A stretch of 64,000 nt of DNA from Dermanyssus gallinae (lineage: Eukaryota; Arthropoda; Arachnida; Mesostigmata; Dermanyssidae), in the NCBI GenBank assembly GCA_003439945.1, contig QVRM01000940.1:337501-401500 (forward strand). Direction: 5' to 3'. Below, piece after piece: positions 24,001 through 35,104 of this stretch; position 1 is the first letter of the stretch; each line of letters opens with the position of its first letter. The notes beneath the pieces were generated by a model. The model saw only the letters and a program-made list of their open reading frames with translations, was not told where the DNA came from and did no database searches. Both the position numbers and the translations under genes were made by a program.

Positions 24001-25618
24001 TCGTTCCATCTGATTTTGCTGCTCGGTTCAGTATGGACTGCCGGTCCCGGACTTCGTCCCACTGACATGGCCGCTCGCCGGGTCGAGATCGAGGGATGAA
24101 AAGCACACTAATCTCTTCGCCGATTGGCGTGAAATGTCTGTCTGAGAAGACGCGCGAATGAAGCCGAGTTGTTTGGCGCCTGTGTGGCTGGCTCTTTGAC
24201 CAGATGGATGGTGACCAGTCTGCGCGGTCTGCTGCAACTTGAGCGGGACCTCTATCGGCCCCTAGAATGAGATGAAGACGATGCCGCCGACACCGCAGTC
24301 AGTTACCGCCATCTGTGCTCGACACTCGGTGATGAGATGAGCAAGTGGCTCAACTCACATTTTCCACAGGTGGGTGGTGACTTTCCTGTAGGTTTCTAGT
24401 ACGTAGTAGTAAGTAATAAGCCACACGAAGGTTGACATTAAACGAAGCCAGCAAAACAGCGAGTACGGTTGGATTTTGCAACAATAAGTTTTAATATTAT
24501 TATTATTGCTACTGTTGTGGAGGAGGAGGAGGAGGAGGAAAAGGTGAATTCGCCCGTAACACGATCTACAGTCTGGGGTACGGTGTGAAGTGTGATTCTG
24601 ACGAAGGCTTACCTTCGCTGCCTGTCTCCATTACCAACCTCCGGTGTTGCCATATTGCCGCTGCAGAGCTAAACGCTTTGTATGCGTCTTCGAATTTTTC
24701 CAACGGCGCCCACCCGCGCCTGTCGCTCTCCAGGCTGCGGCCTTTTCGCGCCGGAGGTTGGCTTGATTATTCGAGGTGTGACAAAGGATGGGATGTGGGA
24801 TGTGTCTGGTTACGGGCAGCATCTGGAGCGAGCTGCTAGTGGCGGCGCTTTGTTTCATGCCCTAGAGATAAATATTGTCTCTCGCTGTTCAAGTGATTCG
24901 TGCCTTGCGGCGGCGTTTCGTGCAGGACAATGTTTGTAGTTGCCCGGCAACTTTTCAAACACAAAGCTAAAGAGAGAGCACGAGAGAGAGAGAGAGAGAG
25001 AGAACTAAAGAGCGGGACTAACAGAGATGGAATGGCGCCCAGTCCGGATGACTGCACAGCCGTTGTGTAGAATTGCATTGTCAGCAGCCTTCCGTGCTAA
25101 CTATCTTCGGTACGCTAGTACGCGTCTCTGTCTTCTATTAAATCGGCTTTTACATGCGGCGTCGGCTGTAGTTACCATTCAAATAGAAGAAGAATACTCA
25201 AACAATATGACTGAGCTCAGATTGATTCAAACAAGCAATATGAGCCGCTATATGATTAGCTGCACAACTGTATAGTGAACAGAAGCAAGGAGGATTCAAT
25301 TTATTTTTCGTCAAGCGTGACACGTGCCTACTTGTAACTGTCGACCAGGTTAGCATGGGTTGTGTCATAGGTTTCGAGCAGACGATCGCTTCTACATGCA
25401 TGTAAAGCGGTGAAACACATATTCCAAACGATCTCTATATGTATATCTACCCTATCGCCGGTTGTTTAGTGTTCGTAAATTAAGTGTGTCATCAGGCTTC
25501 TTAGTTACACTCTATACGTACTGCCACTGCTCTTAGGTGCCACCAATTCCAAATCGAGTTTAAATAGGCTGCCCAATAGTCTGGAAATGTTTGCCCTAGT
25601 CGGTAGCGCATACGAAAT
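21006..25618. other. Largely unrecognised sequence
   Basis: No known domain is readable. Notable items are an 11-bp-stem, 3-nt-loop hairpin at about 23527-23551, a GGA-repeat tract at about 24518-24540 and a GA tract at about 24981-25002. The stretch 23.6-24.9 kb is GC-richer. The ORF 24106-23792 (reverse, 104 codons) has ordinary composition but no family I recognise, so it could be a host exon or chance. Confidence 0.45.
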
Positions 25619-25702
25619 TTATATATATATATATATATATTATGCCCCGAGCGGGCTGTGCACATGTTCTTACATCACAATTGTATACCTTGATACACAT
25701 AA

Positions 25703-25742
<40 letters not shown>
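25619..25742 (+). mobile_element. RLE-LINE 3' tail fragment between two (TA)n arrays
   Basis: Positions 25641-25707 match the reverse complement of 34880-34946 at about 95 percent by eye, including CCCCGAGCGGGCTGTGCACA and CCTTGATACACATAAATA. TA repeats flank it on both sides (25619-25640 and 25708-25742). It is an extremely truncated insertion of the 3' end, useful for defining the family's 3' terminus. Confidence 0.85.
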
Positions 25743-25743
<1 letters not shown>

Positions 25744-26663
25744 GTAAATCACTAAACGCCAACAAAAGAAGACAAACATATCGAATTCATTTGTGCTACA
25801 TGTATCCCGTCGTTGGCAATACTTGCTGTATTGCTCCGGGCACTAGATTGAGAAAATCACAGTTTTCGGCAGAGTTGGCTTTGAGATTACTACTAATCAC
25901 TGTGAAACATTACAACAAATAATGTTCGTGTCGCCCCCGCAGACGTTGCAAGCATTGTCCTGACGTGTGGCGTTCGCCGTTTCTTTGTCACACACAGGTA
26001 CAATGCCGTTTATTTTGCCGTTCACGATTTCCAATTCCGACGCCGCCACGCGTTGTCCCGCGCCAACAGTCTGGGTGTAGCTTTTGTTACGGTTTTTACG
26101 GGCGTCATTAATGTTGTTGTTGTTGTTGTTGTTGTTGATTTCATTGTCATTGCTGTATTGATGTTTGTTGCTGTGTGCCCATTTTTGTTCTGCTATGCCA
26201 CCGTCCTATGGTGGTGACTCCGACGAAGGAGTCCCTGTACAACAAACATTGCATACTGACACGACCCCTGCAAAGACGACCTTCGAATGTTGGTCAGCGT
26301 CCTGTTTTATCATCAATGGTAATCAAACCACATCTGTCAAAGCTTGGGTGTCAATGCGCGAGCGGGCGGACAGACGATCGACCTTGTTTTTGGCGCGAAT
26401 TTGCTAGAAGCAAGTTAGTGATTCGCAAGTCTAGACTATGCGGAAACAGCGCATAATTCTATTTATACGCTTAAATCAAAGAACTATCCAGAATGTTAGC
26501 ATAGTTTTCTCACAAAGCGTAGATGTATGATTGAATGAAATGAACATATTCAACGTAAGTTTAATACGATTATTCTCAATCATAACATAGACAGCACAGT
26601 TTATTTTAAAGAAATTATTAAGTATGTTAAAAAAGCGGACGTCATCACTTGGATAAAGCATTA
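25743..26663. other. No gene recognised; (GTT)n repeat
   Basis: Contains a GTT-repeat run at about 26110-26137. The ORFs near 26165-26456 show no known motif. Confidence 0.5.
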
Positions 26664-26724
26664 CAAATATTAACGTAAAGTTGCATACAATTTACATTTG
26701 TATGCAACTTTACGTTAGTATTTG
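26664..26724. repeat. Near-perfect hairpin, 27-bp stem and 7-nt loop
   Basis: Left arm 26664-26690 and right arm 26698-26724 are reverse complements except at one position. The loop is TTTACAT. No terminal repeat or target duplication is obvious. Confidence 0.95.
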
Positions 26725-27269
26725 CTGCAAATATTGTCTAAACGCCACATATTTGATTCACAATTGGATTCATACAGCGCATCCACCGCGTGTTAAACGT
26801 GTTTGACAGGAAGATAGGTTGGAAATATTGCTCGTGTATCTAACTTTACAAACGTCAAGCAGACAAATTGTTTACGTGATCGGTGCGCGCAGCTGCCTTC
26901 GAGTAGACAAAGCACTGGCTTCTTAGAACGTTAAAGAAGTGCTGTGCTATATTTACTCGTTGCAAATTAAGTAAACATTGCACGTTTTGGGTTTATAGCA
27001 GTATTGCGATTTCTAACCGATGAATGCATTTGTGATTTAAAGGACATTTTAAACGGAGCTTGCTTCTCAATGCTACTATACGCTTTCAGGTAAGGTTATA
27101 TATATTTTCAGATACGGTTTCCATACTGGAAAACAGTGTAGCAGCTTAGAAGCTACAGTAAACTTATGTAGACGAATATATATAAAGCGAGTTTAAATGA
27201 AAAGGTGCAACACGTCGTACCAAACAAACCAGTTGAAATTTAAGCATACCCCTCCAACGTGGGTGTCCG
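26725..27269. other. No recognisable gene or element
   Basis: AT-rich with no ORF or motif worth naming. Confidence 0.5.
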
Positions 27270-27750
27270 CATGCCTGTAATTGGTGTCCGTCCAATTTAC
27301 GCGGCACTGCATATGAGGGCATCATGACGTTTTCATTGCAAAATTAGGCGATTGAAGAGCAGCGACGTGTTATTAGATTTCTGACATGTGCTCAGCAATA
27401 GCTTTTGCCGGGCGACCTCTATCGCCGGATGGTATACGAGAAAAACCGTGTGTCCTACAAGTCTGAAGAATCTCAGCAAACGGCAAAACTAACTGCGTAG
27501 GGCTGGCACTGCAGCAGCTGTTCGTATTTCATGAAGGACCCGGTTTTTAGAGCGAATCGTCAACAGTGGCGAGGATTGGTGCCATTACTTCGAGCCGGAG
27601 ACAAGGCGGAACAGCATGCAATGGTAGCACACGTCATTACCTCTCCCTAAAAATTAAAAGGCGCTTTAAATTTGATGAGAATCTGAAGGACAAAGTGGAG
27701 GGCTGCCTCTTGTTCCATGACACCATAACTTACATAGTCATAGTCTAAAT
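27270..27750 (+). pseudogene. Mariner-like transposase relic (a family distinct from the other mariners)
   Basis: Near 27350 a frame reads IEEQRRVIRFL, resembling the N-terminus of one mariner group. From 27550 to 27624 another frame reads ERIVNSGEDWCHYFEPETRR then NSMQW, the segment around the first catalytic Asp (normally VTGDE-W-CHH-EPETKRQSMEW). The GDE motif is damaged. The remaining catalytic motifs are not readable and no inverted repeats were found. The sequence differs clearly from the 5.8-kb and 38.7-kb mariners. Confidence 0.7.
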
Positions 27751-28648
27751 GTCCATTCTTTAAGACAAGTCATCTTTGCGTAGATACCAGCATTCTATTT
27801 TTCGCACATCAGCACCCAGCACCGTAACAGCTAATTGAAGTTTTATGTAGTCACCTATGTTGTCAATTTTGCAGTACCATTTTAGATAATTTGCATATAC
27901 AAGGTATTGCACATTAGATGGCATATGTAGACCAATATCAAGCACACATTGCATATATTAAAGGAAATGCACAGCCACCTTGAGGTACCCTTGAAGGTGC
28001 GAGGTACGGGGACTGAGATCACAATTCAGCCTAACGCGAAAATACCGATTAGTCCGTGAAGAAGAGTGAAACCAGTTAAACGCAAAAACATGTATGCCAA
28101 TGCTCTCCAATTTCCTAAGTAACAAACTATGATTAACACGATTAAAAGCACTCTTCTGGTCAAAGCATACGCAGTAAAATGATAATCGTAAATTTATGAA
28201 TATAGCCCAATCCTGTTACATTTCGAGAAATTGAGTGTGCGTTAATCGATGAGCACTGAATTTGTGTTAGGTAGAATCGAGTAACTTGTTTTGTACATGA
28301 AAGCTTTGTATGTGGTTAATGTGTTATATCAAAATCTACACTGCTAAAGCCGTCAGATTATCACATTGCAGTGCGATTGCACACAGTTTGACATGCTTGT
28401 AAATAGCAAACATTTCTGCCGCCAAGGCCGTCGTATTCAGCCCTTTGTTATAGTGAAAAAGCACAATTTCACGCAAATAGGCATTTGTAGATGCCATTGT
28501 TTCTTTTTACTCACTGAAAAACAAAGCACTGACGCATCAAGATACGTTAAGTGGAGACCTATTCGCCATACTTTAGCCTATAACAGTAGCAGACGACCCT
28601 TGCTAAGAACATGGGCTTGGTTCAATCTGGGTCGTCTTCCTGTCGGAG
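27751..28648. other. No recognisable gene or element
   Basis: Short ORFs without motifs. Confidence 0.5.
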
Positions 28649-28757
28649 TGTCGAGCCCGGTGGCGTCGTGGCATGCGTCTGCGCCTCGCAACCGGAGGAG
28701 ACAGATAGGTGCGCGGGTTCGTGCCCCACCGTTGCACATTTGTTTGTATTTATGGGG
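28649..28757 (+). mobile_element. tRNA-derived SINE, copy 1
   Basis: The head is tRNA-like, with an A-box-like TGGCGTCGTGG at 28661-28671 and a B-box-like GGTTCGTGCCC at 28716-28726, spaced as in RNA polymerase III internal promoters. It matches the reverse complement of 54341-54449 over about 100 bp. Both share CATGCGTCTGCGCCTCG and CACCGTTGCA. A CCTGTCGGAGT string occurs both just upstream (28639) and downstream (28838), perhaps marking a larger element. Two dispersed copies argue against a true tRNA gene. Confidence 0.75.
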
Positions 28758-30336
28758 ATCCGTCTATGAAGCAATGCGAAAAGCAGTCCCATGGACGTTA
28801 AATCTTGGCTGAGAGTCAGCCCCGAAAGGATTTTTTCCTGTCGGAGTACGTCGCTCCCTAAGCTAGGGTGCCACAATGTGCTGTGGTGGGCCTAGTTTCC
28901 TTTATTTTTTATATGAACGTCCTCAAGGCACTAGTATTTCGTAAGGCTAGGGCAATTTCCTTTGCCAATGGCACGCCATGTTAACGAAAACGGCTCAGAA
29001 TTTTGATTATTTTTATTTTTAATTGCAGATATTGCTAAAACTAAATTTATTGCATAACATACCAACTCAAGTTTGCGGGATTCCTCTACAAGAGGATAAA
29101 ATAGTTCACATGCATGGCACACCTATTTAAAAGGAAAGACGTCGTGATTGCCTGCTCTGGGTAACGTTGTCTTGAGATGGCCTATCAAGTCATGCTGCAT
29201 GCATATTGTCAATTTATTGATTTTCTTGTGACTTAATCTATAGCCGTTTGGATGGTACCTTCACGGCATCGGTACCTAAATTCAGGTGCTGGGGAATACT
29301 ACTAACAAGACCACCTTGACTATCTATGGTTTGTTTTTATTCTCTGACTCCACGCTGCAAATAAATTCTTTAAGGAAAATAGGCGTGCGGATTTAAGTCA
29401 CGTGAGGTTAAGTTGTCATGCAGAATGCTAACGTGGAGTTATCTCTAAGACCTGGGATCGGTGTCAAGTACAACTGACCGACAGTAAGTAGATCCAGTTA
29501 CGCCTAGAATACAGTGTTCCTTGAAAAATGCGAAGTGAAACGACTGTGTCGGCTTAGAATACAATATACGAGGTGGCTTAGTCAACCCGAGTATTTAGGC
29601 GGACAAATTCTTCTTAATGACCAGGGCTATTCACTCATACGCCTTAGTCATAAAAGGGACATTTTTCTTAGCTTCGTAGATATAATGCAGAAATGCTTTT
29701 TGTATAACCCTGTAAGTTATATTAATACAATTATACCTTATATTTTATTAAAACCATCATTATAATAACCACTGCAACATGTGCAAGTCATGTAATATAC
29801 CTTTAAAATTGCATAAGCTATATCCACTAAGTTATACGGAAACTTATAACAAAGCGAGATCAAATTGCAATATACTTAAAAATCATTATTTCGACCGCTA
29901 CCTAAAGAAGTGGAATATTGTGATGGAATAGTCAAACATAAGATTGTGTAAACCACTCATTAAAGACGCGTTTTAGAAATGTCACAGGCTATGAACAACT
30001 AACGGACTACTTAATTAATTGTCGAACACAATTGATTATGATATGCTCCATTCATTCATAAATATGTCACACATTTTCAGAATTTTTTTAAATACATACG
30101 ACGTACACTCGGAAATAGACTTCATATATTTTATATGCATAGTGCACCTACACATTCAAAAATATTGTAAATATCCGTTTTGAAGCTTTTTGCGCTACGC
30201 GGCCCGCCTACCTTTGAAACCGTCAAGCCGCATCTTGTTTTACGCTTTTGCCTACCGCGGTCAAGAAACTGTCCGAGACAGTGTTGAACGTCGTCAACGC
30301 TAACGACTAACAAAGAAATCGCGCACAAGGTGAATA
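28758..30336. other. No recognisable gene; possible SINE body at its start
   Basis: Positions 28758-28900 may be the SINE's 3' body. The rest is AT-rich with no motif. Confidence 0.45.
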
Positions 30337-31633
30337 CGGTGTGTTCAAAACGTATCGTTACGTATATTCGAATTTCGATTTTTTGTGGCGTTATGTTGGT
30401 ACTCATGTCTCTCACTTATGCCGACAAGCTCGGCCATTTTGAATGTTCACTTAATTGTTGACAGCTGCTTTGCTTGCACGTGTTTTGGATCGTCTTCGAT
30501 TTTTACCTATTCAAAAAAATGGATCAAAGAACCTGCATCAAATTTTGTGTGAAAAACGAAATTAAGTGCGCGGATGCATTCCGAATGTTGACTGTGGCAT
30601 ACGGAGAAGCTACCTTGGACCGAAGCAACGTTTATCGGTGGTACAAAATGTTCTCAGAAGGCCGAGAAGATGTGAACGACGAAGAGCGTGCCGGACGCCC
30701 GAGCACTTCAACAACAGACGAAAAAATTAATGAAGTGGAGAAAATGGTATTGGCCAATCGTCGAATCACCGTTAGAGAAGTTGCTGAGGACCTAAACATA
30801 TCGATTGGCTCGTGCCATTCGATTTTTATCAATGATTTGGGCATGAGACGGGTCGCCGCGAAATTCGTACCAAAATTGCTCAATTGCGACCAAAAACAGC
30901 ATCGCATGAACATTGCTAATGAGATGTTGGACTCTGTCCGCGACGACCCAAATTTGCTCCAGAGGGTCATAACTGGTGACGAATCGTGGGTTTATGGTTA
31001 TGACGTGGAAACCAAAGCTCAATCATCTCAATGGAAGCTGCCGCACGAACCAAGACCGAAAAAAGCGCGCCAAGTTCGGTCGAATGTGAAAGTTTTGCTG
31101 ACAGTTTTCTTCGATTGCCGGGCGTGCTGCATCATGAGTTCTTGCCACAGGGTAGAACGGTCAATAAGGAATATTACCTGCAAGTTATGCGCAATTTGCG
31201 CGAAGCAATCCGCCAGAAACGCCCGGATTTGTGGAAGAACAAAAATTGGCTTTTGCACCACGATAACGCCCCTGCTCACACATCGTTGCTTGTGCGCGAG
31301 TTTTTGGCCAAAAACAACACACTAATGATGCCGCAGCCACCGTATTCCCCAGATCTGGCCCCCTGTGACTTTTTCTTGTTCCCTAAACTGAAGAGGCCCA
31401 TGAAAGGACGACGTTACGCTACGCTTGACGAGATAAAGACGGCACCGAAGGAGGAGCTGAACAAGATTAAAAAAAATGGTTTTTTGAAGTGCTTCGAAGA
31501 TTGGAAAAACCGTTGGCACAAGTGTATAATATCTCATGGGGATTACTTTGAAGGGGACAAAATAGATATTCATGAATAAATGAATAATTTTTGAAAAAAC
31601 ACAAAAGTCGCGATACGTTTTGAACACCATATG
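30337..31633 (+). mobile_element. Mariner transposon, copy 2 (frameshifted, left end damaged)
   Basis: It is almost identical to the copy at 5764-7083 and is flanked by TA (30335-30336 and 31634-31635). The right inverted repeat is present. The left one keeps CGGTGTGTTCAAAACGTATC but lacks about 25 bp relative to copy 1 just inside the terminus. With a damaged left end and a broken gene it is probably immobile. Confidence 0.92.
30519..31579 (+). pseudogene. Mariner transposase, copy 2, single frameshift
   Basis: Starting at the ATG at 30519 (MDQRTCIKFC), the sequence follows copy 1 to about 31120. There a one-base deletion in the stretch after TVFFDC shifts the frame, so the original frame runs out at 31325. 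The remainder of the transposase, with the second and third catalytic aspartates (HHDNAPAH and SPDLAPCDF), continues intact in the next frame to 31579. The first Asp is present in TGDESW. Apart from the frameshift only a few residues differ from copy 1. This is a recent inactivation. Confidence 0.93.
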
Positions 31634-34600
31634 TATCTCATCATACGGCTGGCCGGCGACGATTGAACGTAGAAATAAAGTTGGTTAAAGTTGGGCTCTT
31701 ATCGCCCCAAAAGCTGTCATGGTTGTACGGTCTTGGCCAAACGCAAATCGAACGCCTCCCATAGTAAAAGCCAGCTAGAAGGAGGAGAAGTGACTAACAC
31801 GGTTTCGCAATCTGAGCCATTAAGAGATCCATGCATGAGCCAGGAGATTGGCTATGATGCCAACAGCATACCATCACTGTCTTCACGGCACGGTGCTCTC
31901 ATGTCTGCGGGCGAAGGTGTTGTCGCGCTGAACGGTCAGGACCATGCCCACTAAAACACGAACGGACGGATGCCTCATGGTAATTAGTTTCGTGATTAAT
32001 TGTCCCGGCACATTACAGAGAGAGATGGATGATACAAACATGCGAAACGAAAGTCGGCGTTGCCTCGCAAAGGCTCCGTTTGCCCGTCGCCCAATGGCGA
32101 TGGGTTGTGTTGCGAAAAGATGCTGTTGCCCCACGATCGTTGTAGTTTGTCTTTGAAGCCGTTGTCGCTGTCTTCGCCGGCGTTGTTGTTGTTGCTATCG
32201 CTTTCGGCATTATTCAGTGAGAACGTGGATAAAAGCAGTTAAACGGTGATAGTAGAAAGTCGTCACAGCCTAAGCTGCGATGTATTGGTTCTCCTCACGA
32301 GGACCGCTTCCGAGATAGTGCTTACGTAGCGTTACGGTGTAATAATAAAATCGGTCCTGAATTACGTCCTCCAGGCCAAGCAGGAGACGCGATGGACAAG
32401 TAACATCAAGGATAAGTGTCGGAAGTGCTTTAGATGAGCTTTGCTTTGCCAGTCAGTATGAAAGCAAATAACGAGGTATCGACTGATTAGTGAGTACATA
32501 GGAAAGTTTTACAGGAGCCACGTTGACCACGAGTACCCGTTAACACTATATATAGGGTGCCTGAACAATAGTTGTTGACCTTTCGAAATAACATTTAAAC
32601 AAGAGTGTTTAAAGTAGTTCATATATTGTTTTTGATACAAATAAAATCCCATTTCTAACAAATTACAATATGAGTGAAGTTGTGGCTTCTTTGGTTTAGT
32701 TTGGTATACCGGGACCGATGTTTTAGAACAGTTTTTTAAAAATAAATCAAGTTTAATTATGATTATTAGAGTACACTTTCCTTTTTTTTTTAAAGCCACA
32801 CACCCGTCTAGGACATTCTATCCGTCTAGGATTTCTCACTGGCTGTGTGCCCTGTGGCGCTATCGTGTTAGACTCAGAGTCCGCATCAATTCTGTCCAAA
32901 TTCGGCCACAAAAAAAACGAGAAATACGCTGTAATAACGCTCATTATTCACTGTAGAGTGGGGTCTAATGCATGATAGCGTATAATCTGTCCATTGCATG
33001 ATCGGCTTCTTTTTTAAATGCGTGTTTATTATCAATCTTCAACCTTGGCCTAAACGTGTCGCACATGATTATGATTGTCTTTGATCTAGCACTACTTCTA
33101 AGTGTTGGGTCTACGCTCGATAGTAGGAGTAGTCTACTAGCCTTGAAGTCGGATATTAAGCTCTTGAATTTGCTTGCTGTTGTGGAGCCACGTTCGGAAA
33201 GGCCATACATTTTCAGATCTCGTTGTCAGTCCCTGTCCTAGTTAGTGCGGAAAACATTCAAGAGTTTGACGGAGGCCTCAGAATTCACAAGCGTATCTCC
33301 AACTGTTATCTTAAACGGGCTTAGTCAGGCGCGAGTTTAGTCCGTAGAATCCTGGTGAAGTCAGACAAAGTGATGCGACGTTAGAATCCATCCTCGATTA
33401 ATACGCGCTAGCCACTTTGAACCCCCAATATCCTTCGGGGCAACGACTCCGCGTTTCTCAGAACACTAAGGCCGCGGACGACATGATCTTTGCTGCGAAA
33501 TCCTTTTTGGGAGCTCGCCCGCTGGCTCCGACTTTATCCGACCTATTTTTTTATTCTATGGTTATTTCCCACCTTAGGGTGGGCTAACTCGTGCAAATGA
33601 GTTGGCAGGGGCCATTGCAAATGTGACCGACACTCTACCGAGAGGTACGCTCCCTAGAGAGTGTGCCTCTCTTATGTTAACGAAGATCAGTATGTGAGGC
33701 AACATTGGACCTTTTAGAAATGCAATTAATACGCATTCGTTGGGTTTCTCTGGTACATATCGATCGATACATACATATTGTTCATTTCGCAATAACTTTG
33801 CATTTCAAGATGGTACATAATAACAATACAGTCGTCATTATATACAATGTGAACACTTTAGCGACCGTCCCACCGGGCGAGAAAGTGCAAAAACCGCCGA
33901 TGCGTCTGGCAGCTCGCTGGTTGGTTGAAGTTTATTTGAGATCGCGCAATTGAGTTGCTTTACCTTTCTCATCTGCAATAAAGAAGCTTGTGTTTCTTCC
34001 TGACCCGTGACGACATAGTTTCCTCAGGAACAGGAGCAAAGAAACCCATCGGAGCTGCCGTTGTGCTGTTTGAGTATTAACGAACTTGTGACTTCTATAT
34101 TTAGATCCCTTAATATATGGTACCTCTCTGGAATATAGGATTTGGGGTGGGGGAGGCTCTGGCGTGGTTGATAATCTCGGAACAGTATCCTTCTATGCAA
34201 GCATCAATGTTTTACTGTTTTGTAAAGCCTAAAAACATTGAACCTTTAGCTGTCCTCAGCAGAAAACAAAGTCTGTTTACCGTAACCGAATTTAGGTAAT
34301 CTTGGATTGTCTTCCCCTCGTCAGTTCTCATGCAGGGCTCTTCATACTGCGATGGCTTTTCTCTGCATCGAGGCTCGTTAACATACCAAGAGCAGTCAAT
34401 CTCTAAAATCGATGAAAGCTGTCGCAACCAATAACCCAGCTTACGCTAAGCGCCTTGCCTTCTTTGCTGAACTTTGACCTGAGCATTGAGGCAAAATCCC
34501 CGGCACCAATGCCAGTCTCTGGAGGTTGCCTGGGTTCGGCAGCATCGTCAGTTCATGTCATCCTGCGGTGGTTTCTGCGAGTGCAAGTGCGTAACTCGGT

Positions 34601-34735
34601 ACGTAATGTAACAAAACATTAACATTTAATTTAACGTTGTTTTTATTTCCTCCCTGAGGTATTTTCTTTGAAGCCTTGCACAGCAAATTTAGCAGTGTTT
34701 CAAATTGTTTTCAAAATACGGTATTTGCCGAATGG

Positions 34736-34738
<3 letters not shown>
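31634..34738. other. No gene recognised; possible trace of a LINE RNase H
   Basis: Near 33585-33610 a frame reads GLTRANELAGAIAN, faintly like the HxGxxGNExAD box of a LINE RNase H domain, with no other supporting motif. A GCC/TTG-rich stretch lies near 32140-32210. No other feature is supported. Confidence 0.4.
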
Positions 34739-34783
<45 letters not shown>

Positions 34784-34823
34784 TTTGTATTAAACGTCAA
34801 ATGTAAAGTTAGGAAGGTTACAC

Positions 34824-34879
<56 letters not shown>
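34739..34879. repeat. (TA)n, (CT)n and (TA)n microsatellites
   Basis: TA units at 34739-34778, CT units at 34823-34847, and TA units at 34848-34879. The last array abuts the 3' terminus of the reverse-strand RLE-type LINE. Confidence 0.95.
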
Positions 34880-34883
<4 letters not shown>

Positions 34884-35104
34884 TTATGTGTATCAAGGTA
34901 TACATTTGTGATGTAAGAAAATGTGCACAGCCCGCTCGGGGTATAACTCAAGGCGTTAGGTCCAAGCTTGGGCTGGTCCACCTAGCCAGGGTGCCTCTCA
35001 CCGAAGCGGCATTCTCTCTCTAAACATCCAATGACAGACGTTGCACTAAATATTCCCCCGCCCTCTTGTCTCCTGTAGCAAGCATCAATCTTTTTCCGAC
35101 ATCG

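Noticed and set aside
33560..33800. LINE RNase H domain
   Set aside because: Only a weak GLTRANELAG-like string is seen. There is no catalytic DSxxA or SDS block and no neighbouring RT.
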